Assembly (NCBI RefSeq): GCF_933208505.1
Contig: NZ_CAKOEU010000008.1
DNA length: 64,000 nt
Direction: 5' to 3' (one strand)
Source of the DNA: Convivina praedatoris
GTDB lineage: Bacteria > Bacillota > Bacilli > Lactobacillales > Lactobacillaceae
Shown: in pieces, positions 1-9,000 of the stretch
Position numbering within the stretch: position 1 is the stretch's first letter
Layout of the letters: each line of letters begins with the position of its first letter
Made by a program: the position numbers and the translations under genes
Notes under the pieces: generated by a model
What the model saw: only the letters and a program-made list of their open reading frames with translations
Told to the model about the DNA's origin: nothing
The model's database searches: none

Positions 1-1967
1 CACAAATGGATTTCATGGACCAGGAAAAGGAACGTGGAATTACAATCCAGTCAGCCGCTACTACAGCAGTTTGGCGTGGATTCTTTGACCAGTATGAACA
101 TGCTCCATACCGTGTTAACATCATTGATACCCCAGGTCACGTGGACTTCACTATCGAAGTTGAACGTGCTTTGCGTGTTTTGGATGGTGCCGTAGCGGTT
201 TTGGATGGTGCTGCCGGTGTTGAACCACAAACTGAAACAGTTTGGCGTCAAGCAACTACTTATAACGTTCCTCGTATTGTTTTTGTTAACAAGATGGATA
301 AGTTGGGGGCTGACTTTGCAATGTCTGTTGCCTCAATGCACGAACGTTTGCAAGTTAATGCTGAAGCTATTCAATGGCCAATTGGTGCCGAAGATGACTT
401 CGAAGGTGTGATTGACTTAGTTGGTCAAAAGGCTTACTACCCAACTGATGAGCTTGGTTCAAATTGGGAAGCACGTGAAATTCCAGCTGAATACCAAGAC
501 TTGGTTGTTGAACGTCGTGAAACATTGGTTGAAGCAGTTGCTGATGTCGATGAAGAATTGATGAACAAGTACCTTGAAGGTGAAGAGATTTCAATCGATG
601 AATTAAAAGCAGCTATTCGTCGTGCTACTTTGAACCTTGAATTCTATCCTGTATTAGCTGGTTCAGCTTATAAGGATAAGGGTGTTCAAATGATGTTGGA
701 TGCCGTGGTTGACTATCTTCCAGGACCTTTAGAAGTGCGTCCATATGTTGCCACTAATCCTAAGACTGATGAAGAAGTTGACTTGATTGCCGATGATGAC
801 AAGCCTTTCGCAGCTTTGGCCTTTAAGATTATGACTGATCCATTCGTTGGTCGTTTGACATTTATGCGCGTGTATACTGGAACATTGAAGTCTGGATCAT
901 ACGTACAAAACACTTCATCAGATAACCGTGAACGTGTTGGTCGTTTGCTACAAATGCATGCCACTTCACGAACTGAAATCGAAGAAGTGTTCTCTGGTGA
1001 TATTGCTGCCGCTATTGGTTTGAAGAACACTACTACTGGTGATTCTTTGACTGATGTTGATCACCCACTTGTTTTGGAGTCAATGGAATTCCCTGACCCA
1101 GTTATTGAGTTGGCCATTGAACCTAAGACTAAGGCTGATCAAGATAAGTTAGCTAATGCTTTGCAAAAGTTGGCTGAAGAAGATCCTTCATTCCGTGCTA
1201 CAACTAACCCTGAAACTGGTGATACTTTGATTGCTGGAATGGGTGAGTTGCAGTTGGATATCATGGTTGATCGTATGCGCCGTGAATTCAACGTTGAAGC
1301 TACTGTTGGTGCTCCTCAGGTTGCTTATCGTGAAGCCTTTACTAAGACTGTTCAAGCGCGTGGATTCTTCAAGCGTCAGTCTGGTGGTAAGGGACAGTAT
1401 GGTGATGTTTGGATTGAATTCTCACCTAATGATGAAGGTGCTGGATTTGAATTCGAAGATGCCATCGTTGGTGGTGTTGTTCCCCGTGAATATATTCCAT
1501 CTGTTGAAGCTGGTTTGAAGGATGCTATGCAGGCTGGTCCTTTGGCTGGATTCCCATTGGTTGACTTGAAGGCCAAGTTGTACGATGGATCTTATCACGA
1601 TGTCGATTCTTCTGAAGCTGCCTTTAAGATTGCTGCTTCATTAGCTTTGCGTGAAGGTGCTAAGACTGCTGGCGCAGTTATCTTGGAGCCAATCATGGCG
1701 GTTGATATTGTTGTACCTGAAGACAACCTTGGGGATGTTATGGGTCATGTTTCTGCTCGTCGTGGATTAATTGAAGGTCAAGAAAACCGTGGACCAGTGC
1801 TTGCTGTTAAGGCACAGGTACCTTTGTCAGAAATGTTCGGTTATGCAACTACTTTGCGTTCAGCTACGCAGGGTCGTGGAACATTCCAGATGGTATTTGA
1901 TCACTATCAAGCCGTTCCTAAGAATGTGCAAGAAGAAATTATTAAGGCGCAAGGTAAGGAAGCTTAA
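1..1967 (+). CDS. fusA: Elongation factor G, 5' end outside window
   Basis: Translocation GTPase of the ribosome. The reading frame is open from the window edge, so the start and the G1 P-loop are missing (roughly 45 codons by comparison with usual EF-G length, an estimate). Visible are the switch region ending in ERGITI, the G3 motif DTPGH near 125-140, the G4 motif NKMD near 290, then EF-G domains II-V to a C-terminus ending in GKEA. It is normally the last gene of the str operon (rpsL-rpsG-fusA). Here it is followed by an intrinsic terminator and the pot operon, not by tuf. Codon use is strongly biased like the ribosomal genes, as expected for a highly expressed gene. Confidence 0.97.
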   Translation, partial: QMDFMDQEKERGITIQSAATTAVWRGFFDQYEHAPYRVNIIDTPGHVDFTIEVERALRVLDGAVAVLDGAAGVEPQTETVWRQATTYNVPRIVFVNKMDKLGADFAMSVASMHERLQVNAEAIQWPIGAEDDFEGVIDLVGQKAYYPTDELGSNWEAREIPAEYQDLVVERRETLVEAVADVDEELMNKYLEGEEISIDELKAAIRRATLNLEFYPVLAGSAYKDKGVQMMLDAVVDYLPGPLEVRPYVATNPKTDEEVDLIADDDKPFAALAFKIMTDPFVGRLTFMRVYTGTLKSGSYVQNTSSDNRERVGRLLQMHATSRTEIEEVFSGDIAAAIGLKNTTTGDSLTDVDHPLVLESMEFPDPVIELAIEPKTKADQDKLANALQKLAEEDPSFRATTNPETGDTLIAGMGELQLDIMVDRMRREFNVEATVGAPQVAYREAFTKTVQARGFFKRQSGGKGQYGDVWIEFSPNDEGAGFEFEDAIVGGVVPREYIPSVEAGLKDAMQAGPLAGFPLVDLKAKLYDGSYHDVDSSEAAFKIAASLALREGAKTAGAVILEPIMAVDIVVPEDNLGDVMGHVSARRGLIEGQENRGPVLAVKAQVPLSEMFGYATTLRSATQGRGTFQMVFDHYQAVPKNVQEEIIKAQGKEA

Positions 1968-1983
1968 TCTTATCTATTTGTCT

Positions 1984-2016
1984 AAAAAGAGTGCTACTTT
2001 AGTAGCGCTCTTTTTT
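1984..2016 (+). terminator. Intrinsic terminator after fusA
   Basis: GAGTGCTAC and AGTAGCGCTC form a stem with one G-T pair and are followed by a run of six T. It lies 15-20 nt after the fusA stop and closes the str operon. Confidence 0.85.
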
Positions 2017-2087
2017 GTTGGAGACTATAATTAAAAAGTTAAGTTATTGTAGAATTGAAGAACTAAAAATTTGAGGTTGGGAATGTC

Positions 2088-3179
2088 ATGGAAAATAAAG
2101 AACCAATTATTGAGTTTCAACAGGTAGATTTATCTTTTGGTAGTACTAAAGTTTTGAATAAAATTGATTTAGCACTGGATGCGGGTAAGTTTTATACCTT
2201 GTTGGGCCCATCTGGCTCTGGTAAGTCAACGATTTTAAAATTAATTTCTGGACAACTCCAAGCAGACAGCGGTGAAATTTTATTTGAAGGGCAACGTATT
2301 AATCATCTGCCAGCTGAAAAGCGCCGCGTTAATACAGTTTTTCAAAATTATGCACTTTTTCCTAATATGAATGTCTTTGATAATGTTGCTTTTGGTCCTA
2401 AATTAAAGGGATTAAGCAAAGATGAAGTTCGGCTTAAAGTGGAAACCATGCTATCACTCGTCAAGCTGGCAGATTTTAGTAATCGAGAAATAAATGAGCT
2501 ATCAGGTGGACAACAACAGCGAGTTGCTATTGCACGGGCATTAGCTAATGATCCTGAAGTTTTATTACTAGATGAACCACTATCAGCTTTGGACTATAAA
2601 CTGCGAAAAGATATGCAGCAGGAGTTGCGGACCATTCAAAAGCGTTTAGGTATTACTTTTGTATTTGTTACGCACGATCAAGAAGAAGCTTTAGCAATGT
2701 CGGACTGGATTTTTGTGATGAATGACGGCGTTATTCAGCAAAATGGCACGCCAGAGGATATCTATGATGAGCCAATTAACCACTTTGTAGCTGATTTTAT
2801 CGGTGAAAGCAATATTGTTAAAGGCATTATGAAAAGTGACTATTTGGTACATTTTGTCGGGAAAGATTTTATTAATGTCGATGCGGGTATGCGTCCGGAA
2901 GAGCGTGTTGAAGTGGTAATTCGTCCTGAAGATCTAGACTTAACCACTATTGAAAATGGAAAGTTAGTAGTAACGATTGAAGATCAGTCTTTTCGAGGTG
3001 ATTTTTATGAAATTACTGCTCAAGACGATGATGGTAATCAATGGCAGGTTCAAGCGACTAATTCAGCAACAATCGGCGAACGGGTTGGGTTGACTTTTGA
3101 TCCAGAAGATATCCATATTATGCGCTTTAACGAATCTGAAAATGATTTTGATGCTCGTTTAGAACGCTACGAGGAGTAA
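2088..3179 (+). CDS. potA: Spermidine/putrescine ABC transporter ATPase PotA
   Basis: ATP-hydrolysing subunit of a polyamine importer, cytoplasmic face. 363 aa. Walker A GPSGSGKST near residue 41, Q-loop in VFQNYALFP, signature LSGGQQQR near residue 138, Walker B VLLLDEPLSALD, and H-loop VTHDQEE are all present. The C-terminal ~110 residues form the regulatory TOBE-type domain typical of PotA/MalK-like ATPases. First gene of potABCD, 4 nt before potB. The ATG follows GAGGTTGGG. Polyamine specificity is inferred from the whole operon and the PotD-like binding protein. Confidence 0.95.
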   Translation: MENKEPIIEFQQVDLSFGSTKVLNKIDLALDAGKFYTLLGPSGSGKSTILKLISGQLQADSGEILFEGQRINHLPAEKRRVNTVFQNYALFPNMNVFDNVAFGPKLKGLSKDEVRLKVETMLSLVKLADFSNREINELSGGQQQRVAIARALANDPEVLLLDEPLSALDYKLRKDMQQELRTIQKRLGITFVFVTHDQEEALAMSDWIFVMNDGVIQQNGTPEDIYDEPINHFVADFIGESNIVKGIMKSDYLVHFVGKDFINVDAGMRPEERVEVVIRPEDLDLTTIENGKLVVTIEDQSFRGDFYEITAQDDDGNQWQVQATNSATIGERVGLTFDPEDIHIMRFNESENDFDARLERYEE

Positions 3180-3183
3180 ATTT

Positions 3184-3993
3184 ATGTTAGTTAATAAAAA
3201 TAAATTTAGCTTTACGCGCCTAACTTTTTATAGCACCTACGGTCTATGGCTATTGCTCTTTGTGATTGCCCCGTTAATGTTGCTGCTGTGGCAGTCTTTA
3301 GTTGGGTCAGATGGCCATTTAACATTACAAAATTACCAAACGTTTTTTGTTAGTGGCACTTATTTAACGATGGCTTTTAATTCGGTTTGGTATGCCTTTA
3401 TTATCACTGCTGTGACATTACTGATTAGCTATCCAGCGGCCTACATAATTAATAGCCTTAAGTACAAACAGTTTTGGTTGTTATTGATAATTTTACCTAC
3501 CTGGATTAACTTGTTGCTAAAAACATATGCTTTTATCGGTATTTTGGCAAAGACGGGTCCAATTAATCAGCTGGCTGAAAGCTTGGGACTAGGGACACAT
3601 CAATTATTGTTTTCTGATTGGAGCTTTATTATTGTCGCGGCTTATATAGAAATTCCCTTTATGATTTTACCGATTTTTAATTCGTTGACTGATATTGACC
3701 CTGTTTTAGAACAGGCTAGTCGAGATTTAGGTGCAAATCGTTGGCAAACTCTAAAAAATGTCATTTGGCCGCTTTCGTTACCAGGTGTAAAATCCGGTAT
3801 TCAAGCCGTTTTCATTCCGAGTCTGTCCTTGTTTATGGTGACACGTTTGATCGGTGGAAATCGAGTTATTACATTGGGAACCGCTATTGAACAACATTTC
3901 TTAGTTACTCAAAATTGGCAGTTTGGTTCGACAATTGGTGTAGTTTTGATTATCGCCATGGTAATCACAATGCTACTAACTAGAGAGAAATGA
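3184..3993 (+). CDS. potB: Spermidine/putrescine permease PotB
   Basis: Membrane permease of the polyamine importer, 269 aa, with about six predicted hydrophobic segments (first near residues 15-37). The EAA-type cytoplasmic loop that docks on the ATPase is visible as EQASRDLGANRWQTLKNVIWP around residues 177-197. It sits 4 nt after potA and 8 nt before potC, so it is translated from the same transcript. Confidence 0.93.
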   Translation: MLVNKNKFSFTRLTFYSTYGLWLLLFVIAPLMLLLWQSLVGSDGHLTLQNYQTFFVSGTYLTMAFNSVWYAFIITAVTLLISYPAAYIINSLKYKQFWLLLIILPTWINLLLKTYAFIGILAKTGPINQLAESLGLGTHQLLFSDWSFIIVAAYIEIPFMILPIFNSLTDIDPVLEQASRDLGANRWQTLKNVIWPLSLPGVKSGIQAVFIPSLSLFMVTRLIGGNRVITLGTAIEQHFLVTQNWQFGSTIGVVLIIAMVITMLLTREK

Positions 3994-4001
3994 GGTAGAA
4001 A

Positions 4002-4826
4002 ATGTTGAAAAATAAAACTGCTCATTTATACCTAATGGTACTATTTACTTTATTATATGCGCCGATTTTCTTTTTGGTTTTGTATTCTTTTAATGCTGGC
4101 ACAACGATGCAGGGCTGGCAAGGCTTTACCTGGAATCATTATCAGGAATTGTTTAGTGATTACCATTTGATAGAAATTGTTTTAGATACCTTGATACTAG
4201 CCTTATTATCAGCTTTAATTGCGACCATAGTTGGGACGGTTGGCGCATTAGTGATTAATCGTCAAAAAAACCGAGTTTGGAAAAACACTCTTTTGTCATT
4301 AAATAATGTTTTGCTAGTTTCACCTGATGTTATTATTGGTGCTTCTTTGTTAATTTTATTTACAGTTTGTGGATTTTCGTTAGGATTTGTCTCTACTTTA
4401 TTTGCCCACATTGCTTTTAGTATTCCGATTGTGGTGCTAATGATTTTACCCAGATTACAGGAAATGAGTCATAGCCTAATTGACGCTGCTAAAGATTTAG
4501 GGGCTAATGATCAACAAGTGTTATCACAGGTGACATTGCCATATATTTCACCCGGTGTTTTAGCTGGATTCTTTATGGCATTTACTTATTCTTTAGATGA
4601 TTTTGCTGTGACTTTTTTCGTAACTGGGAATGGCTTCACTACGCTATCAGTGGAAATATACTCACGAGCTCGCCAGGGAGTTAGTTTAGAAATTAATGCT
4701 TTATCCACGATTATGTTTTTAGTTTCAATAATTTTAGTCCTTTTTTACTACCTAATTAATCAACGAGCTAATCGTCAACGTAAAAATAAACTAACTAAGA
4801 TTGTCTTACCGGGAGAGAGGGAATAA
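4002..4826 (+). CDS. potC: Spermidine/putrescine permease PotC
   Basis: Second permease of the polyamine importer, 274 aa, with six hydrophobic segments. The EAA loop is visible as DAAKDLGANDQQVLSQVTLP near residues 162-181. The start follows GAGGTAGAAA. It partners PotB in the membrane channel and PotA at the cytoplasmic side. The stop codon is separated from the potD start by one base, suggesting coupled translation. Confidence 0.93.
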   Translation: MLKNKTAHLYLMVLFTLLYAPIFFLVLYSFNAGTTMQGWQGFTWNHYQELFSDYHLIEIVLDTLILALLSALIATIVGTVGALVINRQKNRVWKNTLLSLNNVLLVSPDVIIGASLLILFTVCGFSLGFVSTLFAHIAFSIPIVVLMILPRLQEMSHSLIDAAKDLGANDQQVLSQVTLPYISPGVLAGFFMAFTYSLDDFAVTFFVTGNGFTTLSVEIYSRARQGVSLEINALSTIMFLVSIILVLFYYLINQRANRQRKNKLTKIVLPGERE

Positions 4827-4827
4827 G

Positions 4828-5907
4828 ATGCGAAAACTATTAACTGGAGGGGCAATCATCATTGCGGTGATTTTAGTTTTACTTGGTTTAAAGACCTATC
4901 TAGTTCAGGCCCAAGACAATCAACAACATTCTGACAAAGTGTTAGACTTTTATAATTGGGGTGACTACATTGATCCTGATTTGTTAGTGAAATTCACCAA
5001 AGAAACTGGGTACCAAGTTAACTACAATACCTTTGACTCCAATGAAGCGATGTTTACAAAAATTAAACAGGGTGGGACCTCTTACGATTTAACCGTGCCT
5101 TCTGACTATACAGTTAATAAGATGATACAAGCTAATCTGTTGGAGCCATTGGATTACAATCGGCTAGTGGGGATGAATAATTACTACCCGCGTTTGTTGA
5201 ATCAAACTTTTGATCCACAAAATCGTTATTCGATACCTTATTTTTGGGGAACATTAGGAATTTTATATAATAAAAAAGTTATTTCGGCCAGTTCTGTAGC
5301 TCATTGGAATAATTTGTGGGATTCAAAGTTTAAAGACCAGATTTTATTGGTTGATTCTGCTCGTGATATTTTGGGGATGACTTTGGTTTCTCAAGCTAAG
5401 TCGATGAATGATCAATCTACAGCCGATTTAGCAGCAGCTCAGGGTAAGTTAACTTCTTTGATGCCGAATGTAAAAGCTATTGTGGCTGATGAATTAAAAA
5501 TGTACATGGCTCAGGGTGAAGCTAATATAGGAATTACCTACTCTGGAGAAGCAGCTCAGGCCATGGCTAAAAATCCGGATTTAGCTTATCAAGTACCTAG
5601 TGAAGGTTCAAATGAGTGGTTTGATAATTTTGTGATTCCCCGTAATGCACGGCACAAGGATGCAGCCTATGCCTTTATTAACTTTATGAATCAACCTCAA
5701 AATGCTGCGCAGAATGCAAAATATATTGGCTATGCGACGCCTAATCAAAAGGCATATGAATTGCTACCGAAATCAGTTCAGAACAATCGTCAATTTTATC
5801 CGAGTCAGGTTACTTTAGATAAATTGGAAGTGTATCAAAATTTGGGCCAAAAATGGACTGAAAAATATAATGATGCTTTCTTAGAATTCAAAATGACTAA
5901 ACGTTAA
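4828..5907 (+). CDS. potD: Spermidine/putrescine-binding protein PotD
   Basis: Extracellular substrate-binding subunit of the polyamine importer, 359 aa. The ATG at 4828 was chosen over an in-frame TTG at 4801 because it follows GGGAGAGAGGGAATAAG and gives a normal N-terminus: MRK then a hydrophobic segment to about residue 22. No lipobox Cys is seen there, so it is probably held by an uncleaved or simply cleaved signal anchor. DFYNWGDYIDPDLL is the family hallmark start of the mature domain. Last gene of potABCD, followed by a terminator. Confidence 0.93.
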   Translation: MRKLLTGGAIIIAVILVLLGLKTYLVQAQDNQQHSDKVLDFYNWGDYIDPDLLVKFTKETGYQVNYNTFDSNEAMFTKIKQGGTSYDLTVPSDYTVNKMIQANLLEPLDYNRLVGMNNYYPRLLNQTFDPQNRYSIPYFWGTLGILYNKKVISASSVAHWNNLWDSKFKDQILLVDSARDILGMTLVSQAKSMNDQSTADLAAAQGKLTSLMPNVKAIVADELKMYMAQGEANIGITYSGEAAQAMAKNPDLAYQVPSEGSNEWFDNFVIPRNARHKDAAYAFINFMNQPQNAAQNAKYIGYATPNQKAYELLPKSVQNNRQFYPSQVTLDKLEVYQNLGQKWTEKYNDAFLEFKMTKR

Positions 5908-5927
5908 AAATAAATATTTGTAGTAGG

Positions 5928-5954
5928 AAACCCTTGTATAGCAAGGGTTTTTCT
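5928..5954 (+). terminator. Intrinsic terminator after potD
   Basis: AAACCCTTG and CAAGGGTTT form a 9-bp stem around a short loop, followed by T residues. It overlaps the -35 region of the promoter for the ribosomal operon. Confidence 0.85.
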
Positions 5955-5962
5955 GATACTAT
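5934..5962 (+). promoter_or_regulatory. Probable promoter of the S10 operon
   Basis: TTGTAT (5934-5939), a 17-bp spacer and TACTAT (5957-5962). Transcription would begin near 5969, just before the long hairpin of the rpsJ leader. The -35 lies inside the potD terminator. Confidence 0.6.
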
Positions 5963-5968
5963 AGTTAG

Positions 5969-6148
5969 GTACGCCTTTCAGGTGTATAGCTAATAGCCAC
6001 CTGAAAAGGCTGGTGTATCAACGTTTAGCGATGATGATTAAGGTTGCGACACGCGCGGCCGCGTTGCCATGGGCGCGCAAACACAAGCAAGTGTTGTCGG
6101 TTTTTGATCGGAGTTAGCTGATTTACGAAATCAACGAGGAGGCATAAA
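5969..6148 (+). promoter_or_regulatory. Structured GC-rich leader of the S10 operon
   Basis: About 180 nt of untranslated leader. The first element is a strong hairpin, GCCTTTCAGGTG at 5973-5984 pairing with CACCTGAAAAGGC at 5998-6010 with one bulge. A GC-rich stretch at 6046-6080 (containing GCGCG...CGCGC arms) and a small AACAC/GTGTT hairpin follow, before the rpsJ ribosome-binding site. The GC content is far above the surrounding genome. An autoregulatory r-protein leader is the obvious hypothesis; no known leader family was confirmed. Confidence 0.55.
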
Positions 6149-6457
6149 ATGGCACAAAAGAAGATCCGTATCCGCTTGAAGGCATACGAACACCGCATTT
6201 TAGACCAATCAGCAGATAAGATTGTTGAGACGGCTAAGCGCACAGGTGCAAAAATCGCTGGCCCAATTCCATTGCCAACGGAACGCACTTTGTACACGGT
6301 GTTAAGTTCACCGCACAAGTATAAGGATGCCCGTGAACAGTTCGAAATGCGGACTCACAAGCGGTTGATCGATATTGTGAACCCTACTGACAAGACAGTT
6401 GACGCATTGCGTAAGCTTGAATTGCCATCAGGTGTTGCAATTGAAATTAAGTTGTAA
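6149..6457 (+). CDS. rpsJ: Ribosomal protein S10 (uS10)
   Basis: 30S subunit protein and NusE antitermination partner, 102 aa, the usual length. The N-terminus KKIRIRLKAYEHRILDQSA and the GPIPLPTERTLYTVLSSPH segment are diagnostic. First gene of the S10-spc-alpha cluster, starting after AACGAGGAGG. Confidence 0.98.
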   Translation: MAQKKIRIRLKAYEHRILDQSADKIVETAKRTGAKIAGPIPLPTERTLYTVLSSPHKYKDAREQFEMRTHKRLIDIVNPTDKTVDALRKLELPSGVAIEIKL

Positions 6458-6500
6458 TTAAATACATTGCTTCTGAGCAATGAAGTTAAGGAGAATAGTC

Positions 6501-7184
6501 ATGACTAAAGGTATCTTAGGCCGCAAAGTCGGTATGACTCAGGTTTTTACTGAATCTGGCGAATTGATTGCCGTGACTGCTGTTGAAGCAACGCCAAACG
6601 TTGTTTTGCAGGTTAAGACTGCTGAAACCGATGGGTATAACGCAGTTCAGTTGGGTTATCAAGATAAGCGCGAGGTTCTGTCAAACAAACCTGAACAAGG
6701 CCATGTTGCAAAAGCAAACACAGCCCCTAAGCGCTACATTCGTGAAGTCCGTGATGCGGAAGGCGAATATAACGTTGGGGATCAAGTCGCAGTCGACACA
6801 TTCCAAGCGGGTGATTACGTCGACGTCACTGGCATCACAAAGGGACATGGCTTCCAGGGCGCAATTAAGCGTTTGGGACAGTCTCGTGGACCAATGAGCC
6901 ACGGTTCTCGTTATCACCGTCGTCCTGGTTCAATGGGTGCTATTATTAACCGCGTATTTAAGGGTAAGTTGTTGCCTGGTCGCATGGGTAACCACAAACG
7001 TACAATGCAAAATGTTGCAATTGTTCATGTTGATGTGGAAAACAACCTGTTGCTACTTAAGGGTAATGTACCTGGGGCTAATAAGTCACTTTTGACAATT
7101 AAGTCAACTGTTAAAGTTAATGCAAAACATCCTGAAATCAAGATGGCTGGCGCAAAGCCTGCTACTGTTTCAGAAGAAGCTTAA
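6501..7184 (+). CDS. rplC: Ribosomal protein L3 (uL3)
   Basis: 50S subunit assembly-initiator protein, 227 aa. An in-frame ATG lies 7 codons upstream (6480), but 6501 is preferred: it follows AAGGAGAATAGTC and yields the conserved MTKGILGRKVGMTQVF start. The conserved loop RYHRRPGSMG is at residues 134-143. Second gene of the S10 cluster, 43 nt after rpsJ. Confidence 0.97.
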   Translation: MTKGILGRKVGMTQVFTESGELIAVTAVEATPNVVLQVKTAETDGYNAVQLGYQDKREVLSNKPEQGHVAKANTAPKRYIREVRDAEGEYNVGDQVAVDTFQAGDYVDVTGITKGHGFQGAIKRLGQSRGPMSHGSRYHRRPGSMGAIINRVFKGKLLPGRMGNHKRTMQNVAIVHVDVENNLLLLKGNVPGANKSLLTIKSTVKVNAKHPEIKMAGAKPATVSEEA

Positions 7185-7212
7185 AAATATATAGAAAGGA
7201 GAACAATCAATC

Positions 7213-7836
7213 ATGACTAAAGTTGCTGTATTAAAGCAAGATGGTAGTCAAGCGGCAGAATTGGAATTAAATGATGCTGTCTTCTCCATCGAACCAAACA
7301 ACGCGGTTATTACTGATGCGGTTTTGATGCAACGCGCTTCAATGCGCCAGGGTACTCATGCCGTTAAGAACCGTTCAGCTGTTTCCGGTGGTGGTAAGAA
7401 GCCGTGGAAGCAAAAAGGAACAGGTCGCGCTCGTCAAGGATCTATCCGTTCACCTCAGTGGCGTGGTGGAGGAATTGTTTTCGGACCTACTCCTCGTTCA
7501 TACGCTTACCGTATTAACCGTAAGGCTTATCAATTAGCTTTACGTTCAGTATTATCACAAAAGGTTGCTGAAGGTAAGTTAGTGGTTGTTGATTCATTGG
7601 CTTTCAACCAACCTAAGACACAAGACTTTAAAAAGGTTATGGACAACCTATCTGTTGATTCCAAGGCATTGGTTCTTGTAGATAACGATAACGAAAATGC
7701 TATCTTGTCTGGTCGTAACCTTGCTAATGTGCAAATCATGCATGCTGATGGAATTAACGTTCTTGATGTTGTGAATGCGGATAAGCTGGTGGTTGTTCAA
7801 TCAGCTCTCGAAGAAATCCAAGGAGGTCTTGCCTAA
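7213..7836 (+). CDS. rplD: Ribosomal protein L4 (uL4)
   Basis: 50S protein lining the exit tunnel, 207 aa. The long tunnel loop with the conserved GGGKKPWKQKGTGRARQGS block is at about residues 58-77. In some bacteria L4 represses its own operon, which makes it a candidate ligand of the leader before rpsJ. Its stop overlaps the rplW start by one base. Confidence 0.97.
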   Translation: MTKVAVLKQDGSQAAELELNDAVFSIEPNNAVITDAVLMQRASMRQGTHAVKNRSAVSGGGKKPWKQKGTGRARQGSIRSPQWRGGGIVFGPTPRSYAYRINRKAYQLALRSVLSQKVAEGKLVVVDSLAFNQPKTQDFKKVMDNLSVDSKALVLVDNDNENAILSGRNLANVQIMHADGINVLDVVNADKLVVVQSALEEIQGGLA

Positions 7837-8123
7837 TGGATGCACGTGATATTATTCGCCGCCCAATCATTACAGAGGCTTCTATGGCTCAAACTGAAAA
7901 CAAGCGTTATGTGTTTGAAGTTGACACTCGAGCCACAAAGCCTGAGATTAAAAAGGCAATTGAGCAAATCTTTGATGTACAGGTTTCTGGTTTAAATACC
8001 GCAAATGTACGTGGTAAGAAAAAGCGTCAGGGACGTTATGTTGGCTACACTCGTAAGCTTAAGAAGGCTACTGTTACGCTGGCTGCTGATTCCAAAGATA
8101 TTGAAATCTTTAACGAAGGTTAA
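7836..8123 (+). CDS. rplW: Ribosomal protein L23 (uL23)
   Basis: 50S protein at the exit of the nascent-chain tunnel, docking site for trigger factor and SRP; 95 aa, normal length. The N-terminus DARDIIRRPIITEAS and the VRGKKKRQGRYVG segment identify it. The ATG shares a base with the rplD stop (TAATG), and its ribosome-binding site AAGGAGG lies inside rplD. Confidence 0.97.
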   Translation: MDARDIIRRPIITEASMAQTENKRYVFEVDTRATKPEIKKAIEQIFDVQVSGLNTANVRGKKKRQGRYVGYTRKLKKATVTLAADSKDIEIFNEG

Positions 8124-8146
8124 TTTTAAAATAGGAGGATAAGACA

Positions 8147-8983
8147 TTGGCTATCAAGAAGTATAAGCCAACCTCTAACGGTCGTCGTAATATGACTTCT
8201 TCAGATTTTTCTGAAATCACAAAAACGACCCCCGAAAAGAGTTTGTTGGTTAAAAAGTCAAAAACTGGTGCCCGTAACTCATCCGGCCGTATGACTGTTC
8301 GTCATCATGCTGGTGGACACAAGAAGGCTTATCGTATCATCGACTTTAAGCGTATCAAGGATGATAAGGCAGCAACAGTAAAGGCTATCGAGTACGATCC
8401 AAACCGTACTGCTAACATTGCTTTACTTGGTTATGAAGATGGTGTTAAAACTTACATTTTGGCCCCTAAGGGTCTTAAGGTGGGCGATAAGGTTCATTCT
8501 GGATCAGATGCCGATATTAAGATTGGTAACGCATTGCCATTGAACGCTATTCCTGAAGGAACTTTGATTCACAATATTGAATTGAAGAATGGTAAAGGCG
8601 GCCAATTGGCACGTTCTGCTGGTGCTTCAGCACAGATTTTGGGACGTGATGGTAAATATACTATCGTTCGTTTGACTTCTGGTGAAGTGCGTTTAGTTTT
8701 GTCAACTAACCGTGCAACTATTGGTGAAGTTGGAAATGCTGAACATTCATTGATTAACTGGGGTAAGGCTGGCCGTAACCGTTGGCGTGGTAAGCGTCCA
8801 CACGTTCGTGGATCAGTTATGAACCCTAATGATCACCCACACGGTGGTGGTGAAGGAAAGGCTCCAGTTGGTTTGCCAAGTCCACTTTCTCCATGGGGTA
8901 AGAAGACTGTTGGTAAGAAGACTCGCGACAAGAAGAAGAACTCAACTAAGTTCATTATTCGTGGTCGTAAGAAGAGTAAGTAA
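8147..8983 (+). CDS. rplB: Ribosomal protein L2 (uL2), TTG start
   Basis: Core 50S protein near the peptidyl transferase centre, 278 aa. The start is TTG: TTGGCTATCAAGAAG follows ATAGGAGGATAAGACA with good spacing, and gives the conserved MAIKKYKPTSNGRRNMT beginning; no ATG fits. The C-terminal NPNDHPHGGGEGKAPVG block contains the invariant histidine region. A TTG start in so abundant a protein may moderate its translation (inference). Confidence 0.97.
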   Translation: MAIKKYKPTSNGRRNMTSSDFSEITKTTPEKSLLVKKSKTGARNSSGRMTVRHHAGGHKKAYRIIDFKRIKDDKAATVKAIEYDPNRTANIALLGYEDGVKTYILAPKGLKVGDKVHSGSDADIKIGNALPLNAIPEGTLIHNIELKNGKGGQLARSAGASAQILGRDGKYTIVRLTSGEVRLVLSTNRATIGEVGNAEHSLINWGKAGRNRWRGKRPHVRGSVMNPNDHPHGGGEGKAPVGLPSPLSPWGKKTVGKKTRDKKKNSTKFIIRGRKKSK

Positions 8984-9000
8984 GGGAAAGGAGACAAATA

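Noticed and set aside
6025..6318. Minus-strand frame across the S10 leader
   Set aside because: It spans a structured leader and the start of rpsJ, with no start signal.
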